A stretch of 64,000 nucleotides of DNA from Microbispora hainanensis (GCF_006874475.1 NZ_VIRM01000022.1:1-64000), one strand, 5' to 3'; positions 8,518-16,946 are shown, counted from the first letter of the stretch. Numbers and translations: made by a program. Notes: generated by a model not told the origin, from the sequence alone.

Positions 8518-9294
8518 TCAGTGACGTTCTGCGGCGAAACGGAGGCGGACGTAGTCGGCCATCCAGCCGGTCTCCCGGCGGAGCGCGGGGGCGGCCAGCT
8601 CGTTGACCCGGCGCAGCAGCGGCTCCACGGCCGCCGGGGGGACCCGCTCGAGCAGCGAGCCGGCGAACATCCTGACCCAGTCGGCCGCGCCGTTCGGGCA
8701 CTCGTCGAGCGGGGTGGGGCGGTCGAAATACTCCAGCAGCCGGACGGTGAACCCGCCCTTCTCCAGCCGGAGGGCATACTCGGCGGGGCTGGGGAAATAC
8801 CAGGGCAGCTCGGGCTCGGGCAGGCCGTACTCCCGCCAGGCGGTGAGCACGGCCGAGGTCAGGGTCGCGCAGTTGCCCGCGCCGCCCATCTCGGCGACGA
8901 ACCGGCCGCCAGGCCGCAGCGCCTCCCGCACGCAGTCGATCACCGCGTCGGGGTCGCGGCTCATCCAGTGGAGCGCGGCGTTCGAGAAGACCGCGTCGTA
9001 CGGCTGGGCGACCGTGAAGTCGTAACCCTCGCCCACCGTGAAGTCGAGTCCGGGATGGTGCGCGATGGCCTGCTCGATCATCGAGTGGGAGCCGTCGATG
9101 CCCAGCACGTGGGCGCCGCGCCCGGCGATGTCGGCGGTGAGCACGCCGGTGCCGCACCCGAGGTCGAGCACGCGCTCACCGGGGCGCGGGTCGAGCAGTT
9201 CCACCAGTGGCGCGCCCTGAGCCGAGACGTAGCCGAAGGAGCTGTCGTAGGCGCGAGCGTTCCACCGGCTGAGACTGGGGGTTTCGTACCTCAA
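8518..9294 (-). CDS. SAM-dependent methyltransferase, trans-aconitate methyltransferase-like
   Basis: A class I methyltransferase of 258 residues. It has the SAM motif VLDLGCGTGVL, then GIDGSHSMIEQA, FSNAALHWM (typical of the trans-aconitate methyltransferase group) and REALRPGGRFVAEMGG. The TTG at 9294 gives an N-terminus typical of the group (RYETPSLSRWNARAYDSSFG). A GTG at 9381 is in frame, but the extra 29 residues look non-coding. The true substrate is unknown. It lies 65 bp upstream of the sigma-like/helicase operon on the same strand and could be its first gene. Confidence 0.8.
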   Translation of the reverse strand: MRYETPSLSRWNARAYDSSFGYVSAQGAPLVELLDPRPGERVLDLGCGTGVLTADIAGRGAHVLGIDGSHSMIEQAIAHHPGLDFTVGEGYDFTVAQPYDAVFSNAALHWMSRDPDAVIDCVREALRPGGRFVAEMGGAGNCATLTSAVLTAWREYGLPEPELPWYFPSPAEYALRLEKGGFTVRLLEYFDRPTPLDECPNGAADWVRMFAGSLLERVPPAAVEPLLRRVNELAAPALRRETGWMADYVRLRFAAERH

Positions 9295-9430
9295 GATCGG
9301 CTCGCATTCTGACACGTGGTGCCCTGTGTCGGGATTGCCGCAATCTCGTGCCGACTTGTGAGACTGCTGGGATAACGACACACTTTACGGCTTCCGTCGC
9401 GTCTGCGAGATCGGGAGACGGCCGGCAGGC

Positions 9431-10528
9431 TCAGCCGACCATCTTGGCCCAGTGCTCGGCCACGTACGCCTTGGCCTTGTCCTGCTCGGGGATGCTCAGG
9501 ATCACCGGCTCGCCGGACACCTCCGGCAGCCTGGCGGCGGCGTCCCCGTCCAGCGCGTCGCGCATCTCCATGGCCTCCATCCGGGCGGGCCGCGCGTACG
9601 CCTTGAGGAACAGGTTCTGGCCCTCGTCGGACAGCAGGAACTCCTCCCACAACCGGGCGGCGGCCGGGTGCGGCGCGTCGGCGCTGATCGCCTGCATGTA
9701 GTAGGAGGCGAGCACCTCGTTCTTCGGGATCGTCACCCGCCAGGCCGACTCGCCACGGCCGGAGGCGGTCCGCGCCGCGTTCATGAAGTCCCAGTCGACC
9801 ACCGCCGACGCCTGGTCGGGCCGGCCGAGCATGCCGCCCTTCTTCAGCCGCGCGAACAGGTCGACGCCCCGCGCGGCGTCCGGCAGCCCGTGGCCGAGCG
9901 AGGTGGCCATCACGGCGCTGAACGCCGAGGCCGTCCGGCGCGGGTCGCCCGGCAGCGCCACGATCGTCCCCGGCCTGACCAGCGCGCCGTACGTCGCGGG
10001 GGCGGGGACCTTCTTCGAGTCGTAGCCGATCGACATGTATCCGCCGTAGGCGGCGAACCAGCGTCCCCGCTGCTCCTTGGCCTCGTCGGGGATGTCCGCC
10101 CAGCCGGTCACCCGGTAGGGCGCGAAGAGCTTGGCGTTGGCGACCGCGACCTCCAGGGTGAGGTCGAAGACGTCCGGCGCCTGCTTGGTCCCCTTCAGCC
10201 GGGCCGCGGTGTCGATCTCCTGCTTGCTGCTCGCCTCCGGCACGATCGAGGTCACCTTGATGCCGTACTTGTCGGAGAAGCGGGCCATGATCTCCTTGTA
10301 GCCGACCCAGCCGCCCGGCAGGCCCACGACCGTGAGCGCGCCCTCCTTCTTGGCCGCGTCGACGAGCCTGTCCATCGTGCCGAACCCGGACTGGAGGCTG
10401 TCGGCGCGGGGGTTCAGAGGAGGCAGCGGCTTGTCCGACGAGGACGACGTCGGCTTCGAGCACGCGGAGATCGCGAACAGGAGGAGGGCAGCCGAGGAGA
10501 TCGTCACGGCGCAGGCACGTATCGTCAC
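9431..10528 (-). CDS. ABC transporter substrate-binding lipoprotein (iron/spermidine-type fold)
   Basis: The GTG at 10528 gives a standard lipoprotein signal: basic start, hydrophobic ISSAALLLFAIS, then the lipobox Cys in AISAC, followed by a Ser/Pro linker. The mature part looks like a bacterial extracellular solute-binding protein: GALTVVGLPGGWVGYKEIMARFSDKYGIKV at the N-lobe start, DVFDLTLEVA, and LWEEFLLSDEGQNLFLKAYARP near the end, typical of Fe3+/putrescine-type binding proteins. No permease or ATPase gene is next to it, so the ligand and partner are unknown. A longer reading from 10582 adds 18 residues without a ribosome site. Confidence 0.85.
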   Translation of the reverse strand: MTIRACAVTISSAALLLFAISACSKPTSSSSDKPLPPLNPRADSLQSGFGTMDRLVDAAKKEGALTVVGLPGGWVGYKEIMARFSDKYGIKVTSIVPEASSKQEIDTAARLKGTKQAPDVFDLTLEVAVANAKLFAPYRVTGWADIPDEAKEQRGRWFAAYGGYMSIGYDSKKVPAPATYGALVRPGTIVALPGDPRRTASAFSAVMATSLGHGLPDAARGVDLFARLKKGGMLGRPDQASAVVDWDFMNAARTASGRGESAWRVTIPKNEVLASYYMQAISADAPHPAAARLWEEFLLSDEGQNLFLKAYARPARMEAMEMRDALDGDAAARLPEVSGEPVILSIPEQDKAKAYVAEHWAKMVG

Positions 10529-10614
10529 GCCGCGTATGCTCCCCGCGCGGAGGCGGTCGTTCGCGGCGGCACGCTGGGGCATTACCGACTCGGCCCCCAG
10601 AGCAGGCCAGGGGA

Positions 10615-10845
10615 TTACCGGGCGGGCGGCGGCGGCACGACCTTGGCCGCGGCCAGGGTGTCCTCGGCGATCTCCACGAGGCTTCCGTCCCGTTTGCGCA
10701 CGGTGAGCACACCGTCGCGCCAGGATTCCAACACGCCGACGGCGTCCCGGTGCCCACCGGGCACCCTGCGCCGTGTCGTCACCCTTTTGCCCACGTCGGC
10801 GGGGCTGATGGCGACCACGAGACGGGCTCCGAGCCGAGGGGCCAC
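10615..10845 (-). CDS. Small SH3-like protein, free-standing version of an acetyltransferase N-terminal domain
   Basis: Seventy-six residues starting at GTG 10845 behind an AGGGGGG ribosome site. The sequence (VGKRVTTRRRVPGG, AVGVLESWRDGVLTVRKRDGS, VEIAEDTLAAAKVVPPPP) resembles the SH3-like barrel that normally precedes a GNAT acetyltransferase domain in proteins of the Rv0428c kind, which are found divergent from ferredoxin genes. Here the reading frame stops where the GNAT domain would begin, so only the barrel is left. It diverges from fdxA, with about 97 bp between starts. The role is unknown; it may bind RNA or protein as other small SH3 folds do. Confidence 0.65.
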   Translation of the reverse strand: MAPRLGARLVVAISPADVGKRVTTRRRVPGGHRDAVGVLESWRDGVLTVRKRDGSLVEIAEDTLAAAKVVPPPPAR

Positions 10846-10942
10846 GACGTTTGCCCCCCTCCTGTTCCGGCTAGTCGGCAGGCACCGCAATACTAGGGCT
10901 AGCAACCCGCGGTCGAGCCGTGCAACCCAGAAGGAGCCCGAG

Positions 10943-11269
10943 GTGACGTACGTCATCGCGCAGCCTTGCGTGGACGTCCTGGACAAGGCGTGCATCGAGG
11001 AGTGCCCCGTCGATTGCATCTACGAGGGCGAACGCATGCTCTACATCCACCCCGACGAGTGCGTGGACTGCGGTGCGTGCGAGCCGGTGTGCCCCGTAGA
11101 GGCGATTTTCTACGAAGACGACCTTCCCGAGCAGTGGAAGGACTTCTACAAGGCCAACGTCGAGTTCTTCGAGGAGCTGGGCTCGCCCGGCGGCGCCTCG
11201 AAGGTCGGCAAGATCCACAAGGACCACCCGCTCGTCGCGGCGCTCCCGCCGCAGGGCGAGGACCACTGA
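10943..11269 (+). CDS. fdxA: Seven-iron ferredoxin FdxA
   Basis: A 108-residue ferredoxin with an N-terminal [3Fe-4S]/[4Fe-4S] pair: cysteines in QPCVDVLDKACIEECPVDC, then CVDCGACEPVCPVEAIF. The C-terminal extension typical of actinobacterial and Azotobacter-type 7Fe ferredoxins follows (ALPPQGEDH end). It transfers electrons to redox enzymes, probably including cytochromes P450 and reductases. The GTG start at 10943 has AAGGAG about 9 nt upstream. The neighbouring dapC start lies 50-70 bp downstream, so the two may be co-transcribed, as in many actinobacteria. Confidence 0.95.
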   Translation: MTYVIAQPCVDVLDKACIEECPVDCIYEGERMLYIHPDECVDCGACEPVCPVEAIFYEDDLPEQWKDFYKANVEFFEELGSPGGASKVGKIHKDHPLVAALPPQGEDH

Positions 11270-11340
11270 TCGACGAGCGACCGGCACGGCGCCCGACCGG
11301 CGCCTGACCGGCGCGGACCGTGACGACTGGGGGATTCTCT

Positions 11341-12420
11341 TTGCTTGCGTTGCCGGACTTCCCATGGGATCGGCTCGTGCCCTATCAGGACCTGGCGCGG
11401 GCGCATCCCGGCGGGATCGTCGACCTGTCGGTCGGCACGCCCGTCGACCCGGTTCCCCCGGTCGCCCGTGAGGCGCTCGCCGCCGCCGCCGACAGCCCCG
11501 GCTATCCCCTGACGTACGGCACGCCGCGGCTGCGTGAGGCGGCCGCGGGCTGGCTGCGGCGGCGGCACGGCGTCACGATCGATCCCGCTGATGTGCTGCC
11601 GACCATCGGCTCCAAGGAACTGGTGGCCTGGCTGCCGACGCTGCTCGGCGTGCGGCCCGGCGAGCGCGTGGTCCTCCCCGAGCTCGCCTATCCCACGTAC
11701 GACGTGGGCGCGAGGCTGGCCGGGGCCGAGCCCTACGCGACCGACGGGCTCCTCGCGCTGGGCCCCGAGCGGGTGCCCCTGGTCTGGGTGAACTCGCCGT
11801 CCAACCCCACCGGACGCGTCCTGCCCGCCGAGCACCTGCGCAAGGTCGTCGCATGGGCGCGCGAGCGCGGCGCGATCGTCGCGTCCGACGAGTGCTACAT
11901 CGAGCTGGGCTGGGAGGAGCAGCCTGTCTCCGTCCTCCACCCGGACGTGTGCGAGGGCTCCCACGAGAACCTGCTCGCGGTCCACTCCCTGTCGAAGCGG
12001 TCGAACTTCGCCGGATACCGCGCGGGCTTCGTCGCCGGCGACCCCCGGCTCGTACGGCGGCTGCTGGAGGTGCGCAAGCACGCCGGCATGATGATGCCCG
12101 CACCCGTCCAGGCCGCGACGGCGGCCGTGCTCGACGACGACGCGCACGCCGACGAGCAGCGGGAGCGGTACGCCCGGCGCAGGGCGGTGCTGCGGCCCGC
12201 GCTGGAGCGGGCCGGCTGGCGGATCGAGCACTCGACGGCCGGGCTCTACCTGTGGGCCACCAACGGCACCGGCTGCTGGGACCAGGTGCGCGCGCTGGCC
12301 GAGCTCGGCATCCTCGTCGCGCCGGGCGAGTTCTACGGCGACGCCGGGCGCGAGCACGTCCGCATCGCCATCACCGCCACCGACGAGCGCGTCGATGCGG
12401 CGGTGAGCCGCCTCCAGTAG
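11341..12420 (+). CDS. dapC: Succinyldiaminopimelate transaminase DapC
   Basis: A fold-type I PLP aminotransferase of about 360 residues. It has LSVGTPVDP at the substrate-binding N-terminus, YPLTYGTPRLREA, the VNSPSNPTGR motif, SDECYIELGW, the PLP lysine in SLSKRSNFAGYRAGF, and HVRIAITA near the end. It converts N-succinyl-2-amino-6-ketopimelate to succinyl-diaminopimelate in the lysine/meso-DAP pathway, and dapE lies 1.5 kb downstream. The TTG at 11341 has a good ribosome site (GGGGGA, 6 nt); a GTG at 11320 in the same frame lacks one. The gene follows fdxA closely on the same strand. Confidence 0.9.
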   Translation: MLALPDFPWDRLVPYQDLARAHPGGIVDLSVGTPVDPVPPVAREALAAAADSPGYPLTYGTPRLREAAAGWLRRRHGVTIDPADVLPTIGSKELVAWLPTLLGVRPGERVVLPELAYPTYDVGARLAGAEPYATDGLLALGPERVPLVWVNSPSNPTGRVLPAEHLRKVVAWARERGAIVASDECYIELGWEEQPVSVLHPDVCEGSHENLLAVHSLSKRSNFAGYRAGFVAGDPRLVRRLLEVRKHAGMMMPAPVQAATAAVLDDDAHADEQRERYARRRAVLRPALERAGWRIEHSTAGLYLWATNGTGCWDQVRALAELGILVAPGEFYGDAGREHVRIAITATDERVDAAVSRLQ

Positions 12421-12431
12421 GATCGCGCGCC

Positions 12432-13079
12432 ATGACGACAGCGATCGTGATCGTGCTTGGCCTCGCCACGGTCGTCGTCGTGCTGGGCGCGGTCGTGGGC
12501 GCGGTCGCCGCGAGCCGGCGGGCACGCACGCGCGAGCCGGTGCGTACGCCGCCCGCCGATCCGGGAGCGGCGCAGGCGCACGACCCCGTGGCCGAACCCG
12601 ACTTCTTCGATCCTCGCACGATCAGGGTGGGCGACACCGTCTATGTGGAGGCCGCCCGTTATCGGGCGGCCGGCGCCCTGCACTGCACGATGCAGGGCGA
12701 GAAGTGGACGGAGTATCTGCTGGACGAGGGCGCCCGGCGCTACAACTGGCTGTCGGTCGAGGAACGGCCGGGCACGGAGGGCGAGTCCCTCCACCTGGAG
12801 GTCCTGTTATGGACCGACGTGCCGACCCAGGGAATGGTGCCGGCCAGGCACATGCTCATCGTCGACGGCCTGGAGTTCTATCCCGTCGAGCGCGGCACGG
12901 CCGCCTTCCGGTCCGAGGGGAACACCGGGCTGCCCGAGCGCGGCCTGCTCGACTTCGCCGACTACCGGACGGGCGACGGCCGCCTGCTGTCCTTCCAGCG
13001 TGTGCAGGGCGGCCAGTGGGAGGCGTCCTATGCCAGGCCGCTGACCCCTGGATCGATTCGCGTGGATCGGCTTCCCTGA
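12432..13079 (+). CDS. DUF4178 membrane-anchored protein
   Basis: 215 residues. One N-terminal transmembrane helix (IVIVLGLATVVVVLGAVVG, about 4-23) is followed by a charged linker and a DUF4178 domain: IRVGDTVYVEAARYRAAGAL, then KWTEYLLDEGARRYNWLSVEE and VERGTAAFRSEG. DUF4178 proteins are small beta-rich cytoplasmic or membrane-linked proteins of unknown function. The gene starts 12 nt after dapC and precedes a membrane protein gene by 21 nt, so it is probably part of the same transcript. Confidence 0.85.
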   Translation: MTTAIVIVLGLATVVVVLGAVVGAVAASRRARTREPVRTPPADPGAAQAHDPVAEPDFFDPRTIRVGDTVYVEAARYRAAGALHCTMQGEKWTEYLLDEGARRYNWLSVEERPGTEGESLHLEVLLWTDVPTQGMVPARHMLIVDGLEFYPVERGTAAFRSEGNTGLPERGLLDFADYRTGDGRLLSFQRVQGGQWEASYARPLTPGSIRVDRLP

Positions 13080-13100
13080 TCATCCGGGTAGGTTCTGCTT

Positions 13101-13901
13101 GTGGAACGGCGCCTTACCAAACCTGTCGTGACCGTCGTGGTCATCGTCGCCCTGCTGGGCGCTGCCATCTTCTACGGCGCCTATCACCTGCTGAAGCGGA
13201 CCGAGCCGTTCGCTCTCGGCGAACACTGCATGGTCACGACCCCTGACGGCACGCTCGACCTCGACATCGAGCAGGCCCAGGTGGCCGCGACCATCGCCGC
13301 CGTCGCGGTGCGGCGCAAGCTGCCCGAGCGCGCCCTCCAGATCGCCTACGTCACGGCGATCCAGGAGTCCAAGCTGGCCAACCTGCCGTACGGCGACCGC
13401 GACTCGGTGGGCGTCTTCCAGCAGCGGCCCTCGATGGGCTGGGGGACGCCCGAGCAGCTGCAGGACCCGGTCTACGCCGCGCGGAAGTTCTTCGCCGCCC
13501 TGGAGAAGGTGCGGCACTACACGACCCTGCCGCTGCACGAGGCGGCCCAGGCCGTGCAGCGCTCCGCCGACGGCTCGGCCTACGCCGACCACGAGTACAA
13601 CGCCAAGATCCTGTCGGCGGCGTTCATCGGGCGCGTGCCCCAGGCCGTGCACTGCTGGTATCCGCCGTCCGACAAGCCGGTCACCCCGCAGGCCGTGGCC
13701 GCGCGCAAGCAGCTCGTGCGCGCCCTCGGCACGGACTCCTCGACCAAGCGCGGCTGGCTGATCGCCGCGTGGTACGTCACCCACGCCCAGAAGTACGGCC
13801 TCCGCCAGGTGCGCTACGAGGGCGTCACCTGGACGGCCGCGAGCGGTCACGACGGCTGGCGCAAGGCCACCAAGCCCGTCGCCACCGTGCAGGTGGCGTG
13901 A
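13101..13901 (+). CDS. Membrane-anchored lytic-transglycosylase-like protein
   Basis: 266 residues from a GTG start. One N-terminal membrane anchor (VVTVVVIVALLGAAIFYGAY) puts the rest outside the cell. The outer part has AIQESKLANLPYGDRDSVG then FQQRPSMGWGTPEQLQDP, a pattern seen in actinobacterial proteins with a transglycosylase-like fold; the Glu of QESK is the candidate catalytic acid. It may cleave or bind peptidoglycan. Its place between DAP-synthesis genes fits a cell-wall role, but that is inference. Homologues are often annotated only as hypothetical or heavy-metal transporter, and I see no transport feature. Confidence 0.75.
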   Translation: MERRLTKPVVTVVVIVALLGAAIFYGAYHLLKRTEPFALGEHCMVTTPDGTLDLDIEQAQVAATIAAVAVRRKLPERALQIAYVTAIQESKLANLPYGDRDSVGVFQQRPSMGWGTPEQLQDPVYAARKFFAALEKVRHYTTLPLHEAAQAVQRSADGSAYADHEYNAKILSAAFIGRVPQAVHCWYPPSDKPVTPQAVAARKQLVRALGTDSSTKRGWLIAAWYVTHAQKYGLRQVRYEGVTWTAASGHDGWRKATKPVATVQVA

Positions 13902-13937
13902 CCGGGCCGGCCGGCAGGTCAACTAAGGTCGGGTGAC

Positions 13938-14993
13938 ATGCGGCTTGACCTTTCCCAGGACGTGGGCGCGCTGACGGCGCGACTGGTGGACATCGAATCG
14001 GTGAGCGGCGGGGAGAAGGCGCTGGCCGGCGCCATCGAGGAGGCGCTCGCTCCGCTGCCCCACCTGACCGTGCTGCGGGACGGCGACGCGGTGGTGGCGC
14101 GGACCGATCTCGGCCGGGCCGAGCGCGTGGTGATCGCCGGGCACATCGACACGGTGCCGGTGGCCGGCAACCTGCCCAGCAGGGTCGAAGACGGCGTGCT
14201 GTACGGCTGCGGGACGTCCGACATGAAGAGCGGCGTGGCCGTCCAGCTCAAGCTCTGCCTGCTGGCCGAGCCGAACCGCGACCTGACCTTCGTCTTCTAC
14301 GACTGCGAGGAGGTCGAGGCCGAGCGGAGCGGCCTGCTGCGGCTCACCCGCACCCATCCCGAGTGGATCACGGGTGACTTCGCGGTCGTGATGGAGCCGA
14401 CCGACGGGCTGATCGAGGGCGGCTGCCAGGGCACGCTGCGCGCCGAGATCAGCGTGAAGGGCGTGCGCGCGCACAGCGCCCGGTCGTGGGAGGGCGTCAA
14501 CGCCATCCACGACGTCGCGCCGGTTCTGGACATCCTCCGCCGATACGAGGCGCGGCAGCCGGTGGTGGACGGCTTGCAGTTCCGCGAAGGCCTCAACGCG
14601 GTGGGCCTACGTGGCGGGGTGGCCGGCAACGTCATCCCGGACGAGTGCGTGGTCACCGTGAACTACCGCTTCGCCCCCGACCGCACCCTGGAGGAGGCGT
14701 TCGCCCACGTCGAGGAGGTCTTCGACGGCTTCGAGGTGCGGCTCACCGACGGAGCGCCGGGGGCGCGGCCGGGGCTGACCCACCCCGTCGCCGCGGCGTT
14801 CGCCGCCGCGATCGGCGGCACGCCCCGGGCCAAGCTCGGCTGGACCGACGTCGCGCGCTTCTCCGCCCTCGGGATGCCCGCCGTCAACTGCGGCCCCGGC
14901 AACCCCGACATCGCGCACACGGCGGGAGAGAACGTGAGCCTCGCCAAGATCGCCGAGAGCGAGCGCCGCATGACGGCCTGGCTGGCCGAGTAG
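13938..14993 (+). CDS. dapE: Succinyl-diaminopimelate desuccinylase DapE
   Basis: A 351-residue M20-family metallopeptidase. It has the zinc-site motif [30 protein letters not shown] (bridging Asp), [12 protein letters not shown] (catalytic and metal Glu), VMEPTDG, the dimerisation domain [14 protein letters not shown], and the final His in [12 protein letters not shown]. It hydrolyses N-succinyl-LL-diaminopimelate to LL-DAP, completing the succinylase branch with dapC. ATG 13938 is 36 nt after the preceding gene. A strong hairpin follows at 15017-15062. The next genes encode LOG proteins, an order also found in mycobacteria. Confidence 0.95.
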   Translation: MRLDLSQDVGALTARLVDIESVSGGEKALAGAIEEALAPLPHLTVLRDGDAVVARTDLGRAERVVIAGHIDTVPVAGNLPSRVEDGVLYGCGTSDMKSGVAVQLKLCLLAEPNRDLTFVFYDCEEVEAERSGLLRLTRTHPEWITGDFAVVMEPTDGLIEGGCQGTLRAEISVKGVRAHSARSWEGVNAIHDVAPVLDILRRYEARQPVVDGLQFREGLNAVGLRGGVAGNVIPDECVVTVNYRFAPDRTLEEAFAHVEEVFDGFEVRLTDGAPGARPGLTHPVAAAFAAAIGGTPRAKLGWTDVARFSALGMPAVNCGPGNPDIAHTAGENVSLAKIAESERRMTAWLAE

Positions 14994-15016
14994 GCCGTGG
15001 AAAGCCGCAGATAGAA

Positions 15017-15062
15017 GAAAGTGGCTTTCCTCGCCGGCCATTTGGCGGGGAAAGCCACTTTC
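15017..15062 (+). terminator. Strong hairpin after dapE
   Basis: GAAAGTGGCTTTCC at 15017-15030 pairs perfectly with 15049-15062, and an inner CGCC/GGCG stem narrows the loop. No T-run follows, as is common in high-GC actinobacteria. It starts 23 bp after the dapE stop and likely ends the dapC-dapE transcript or stabilises its 3' end. Confidence 0.8.
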
Positions 15063-15201
15063 GTCCCGAGCAGCACCCTCGTTTCTTAGACGGGGCCTCG
15101 GCGACGACCGGTTCCATCCTTCCGAGGATCTCTTTCAAGATTCTTCCGGTGTGTTTGGAGCGCGAGGCGCCGGGGCAGTCCGTGCGTCTCGCACCATGCG
15201 A

Positions 15202-15273
15202 GATCCCATGCCCGATCCCGTGCTCGATCCCATGCCCGATCCGATGCCCGATCCGATGCCCGATCCCGACCGT
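15202..15273. repeat. 12-bp tandem repeat, six units
   Basis: Six 12-bp units with consensus GATCC(C/G)ATGCCC start at 15202, 15214, 15226, 15238, 15250 and 15262. The array ends 13 bp before the start codon of the following LOG gene, within its leader. Copy-number change here would alter the distance between promoter and start. Confidence 0.9.
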
Positions 15274-15286
15274 TAGCGTGACCGTC

Positions 15287-16033
15287 ATGAACCACATCCG
15301 TCCCGAACGCCGCCAGGGTCCGTCGCTGGTCCGCGGCGGACTCGTCCCCGAATCGACCCACGACCAGCGCCTGCTCGACCGCCGCGGCCCGATCGGCTGG
15401 CTGCACGAGGACCCCTGGCGGGTGCTGCGCATCCAGGCGGAGTTCGTCGAGGGCTTCGGCGCCCTCGCCGAGCTTCCCCCGGCGGTGACCGTCTTCGGCT
15501 CGGCCCGCACCGGTCCCGACAGTCCCGACTACGAACTCGGTGTGAAGGTCGGCGCCGCGCTCGCCAAGGCGGGCTACGCGGTGATCACCGGTGGCGGTCC
15601 CGGGGTCATGGAGGCGGCGAACAAGGGGGCGCTCGAAGCCGGCGGCATCTCGGTCGGTCTCGGCATCGAGCTGCCGCACGAGCAGCGCCTGAACGACTAC
15701 GTGGACCTCGGCATCGAGTTCCGCTACTTCTTCGTGCGCAAGACGATGTTCGTCAAGTACGCCAGCGGGTTCGTGGCCCTGCCCGGCGGGTTCGGCACGC
15801 TCGACGAGCTGTTCGAGGCGCTGACCCTGGTGCAGACGCGGAAGGTCACCTCGTTCCCGGTGATCATGATGGGCGTCTCGTTCTGGTCGCCGCTGATCGA
15901 CTGGATCCGCGACTCGCTGGTGGCCACGGGCAAGATCTCGCCGCAGGACGTGGAGCTGGTCTCGGTCACCGACGACCCCGACGAGGCCGTGCGCATCATC
16001 GTGGAGGCGGACCGGCGCGCCTCCAGTCAGTAG
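15287..16033 (+). CDS. LOG-family protein (TIGR00730), long form
   Basis: 248 residues with a Rossmann-like lysine decarboxylase/LOG fold: AVTVFGSART, ITGGGPGVMEAANKGA, GLGIELPHEQ, FFVRKTMFVKYASGFVALP, and the signature PGGFGTLDELFE, whose Glu is catalytic in LOG phosphoribohydrolases. These enzymes hydrolyse nucleoside 5'-monophosphates at the N-glycosidic bond and can release cytokinin bases. Despite older names they do not decarboxylate lysine. ATG 15287 follows the 12-bp repeat array. A second, shorter LOG gene starts 9 nt after its stop. Confidence 0.9.
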   Translation: MNHIRPERRQGPSLVRGGLVPESTHDQRLLDRRGPIGWLHEDPWRVLRIQAEFVEGFGALAELPPAVTVFGSARTGPDSPDYELGVKVGAALAKAGYAVITGGGPGVMEAANKGALEAGGISVGLGIELPHEQRLNDYVDLGIEFRYFFVRKTMFVKYASGFVALPGGFGTLDELFEALTLVQTRKVTSFPVIMMGVSFWSPLIDWIRDSLVATGKISPQDVELVSVTDDPDEAVRIIVEADRRASSQ

Positions 16034-16042
16034 GGTTGCGAC

Positions 16043-16621
16043 GTGTTCGTCTGCGTGTACTGCTCGTCCAGCCAGAAGATCGATCGCAAATACCTCGACC
16101 TCGCCCGGGAGGTGGGCGCCGAACTGGCCCGCCGCGGCCACGGTCTCGTGAGCGGGGGCGCCATCGTCTCCTGCATGGGCGAGGTCGCCCGGGCCGTCCG
16201 CGAGGGCGGCGGCCACACGGTCGGTGTGATCCCCCAGGCCCTCGTCGACATCGAGATCGCCGACACCGACTCCGGCGAGCTGATCGTCACCGCCGACATG
16301 CGCGAGCGCAAGGGGATCATGGACGCCAGATCCGACGCGTTCCTCGTGCTCCCGGGCGGCATCGGCACCCTGGAGGAGCTGTTCGAGATCTGGACCTCCC
16401 GGGTGCTCGGCATGCACGAGCGGCCACTGGTCGTCCTCGACCCGTGGGGCCTCTACGGCCCGCTGCGCGACCTGGTCGACGGCATGTACGAGCAGGGCTT
16501 CACCCGGCCGAACGTGTTCGACGCGATTTCCTGGGCGACCACGGTGGAGGAGGCGCTCGACCTGCTGGAGCGGCCCGCCCTCCACCTCAGCCCCACGGGC
16601 GAGGAGCTCGGCGAAAGCTAG
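16043..16621 (+). CDS. LOG-family protein (TIGR00730), short form
   Basis: 192 residues from GTG 16043: VCVYCSSSQ at the start (typical for Rv1205/yeast-type LOG proteins), LVSGGAIVSCMGEVA, GVIPQALVDIE, MRERKGIMDARSDAFLVLP, and the signature PGGIGTLEELFE. The predicted activity is 5'-monophosphate phosphoribohydrolase, as for plant LOG. The ordinary GG(A/G)xxGLMG motif is modified to SGGAIVSCMG, so substrate use may differ. It directly follows the long LOG gene (9 nt), so the two paralogues are probably co-expressed. It ends 9 nt before the convergent small gene. Confidence 0.9.
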   Translation: MFVCVYCSSSQKIDRKYLDLAREVGAELARRGHGLVSGGAIVSCMGEVARAVREGGGHTVGVIPQALVDIEIADTDSGELIVTADMRERKGIMDARSDAFLVLPGGIGTLEELFEIWTSRVLGMHERPLVVLDPWGLYGPLRDLVDGMYEQGFTRPNVFDAISWATTVEEALDLLERPALHLSPTGEELGES

Positions 16622-16630
16622 GAGCGCCTC

Positions 16631-16903
16631 TCAGGCCAGGCCGCGGCGGGTCAGGGCGGGGGGCCGGCGGCCCAGCAGGGCATCGGTCATGTCGAGGGCC
16701 TGCCGTACGTCGTGGGACGTACGGAAGACGCTCGCGCCCGCCCAGGCATACGCGGCGGCGGCCGCGACGGCCTCGGTCTCGTCGGCGGGGAGCGTCACCA
16801 CGACGGTGTGCCCCGCCCGGGCCAGCGCGGACACCTCCGGCAGCGAGGCGGCCTCCACCCAGGCGGGCTCGATCTCGTCGTCGGGCCCGATCACGCGCGT
16901 CAT
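16631..16903 (-). CDS. Free-standing dihydropteroate synthase C-terminal-like miniprotein
   Basis: Ninety residues, ATG 16903. The second half (AYAWAGASVFRTSHDVRQAL, DMTDALLGRRPPALTRRGLA) closely resembles the last turns of the TIM barrel of dihydropteroate synthase, where an Arg-x-His-Asp-Val motif binds pterin/phosphate. The first half (ARAGHTVVVTLPADETEAV) could be one beta-alpha unit. The rest of the barrel and the DHNP-binding motifs are absent, so enzyme activity is not expected. It sits where folP2 lies in mycobacteria (between LOG and tagA), which suggests it is a remnant or a repurposed piece. It is divergent from the DivIVA-like gene. Confidence 0.65.
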   Translation of the reverse strand: MTRVIGPDDEIEPAWVEAASLPEVSALARAGHTVVVTLPADETEAVAAAAAYAWAGASVFRTSHDVRQALDMTDALLGRRPPALTRRGLA

Positions 16904-16946
16904 GCTTCCATGCTCGCACGCAAAAGAGTTGTGGCACGATTCGTAT

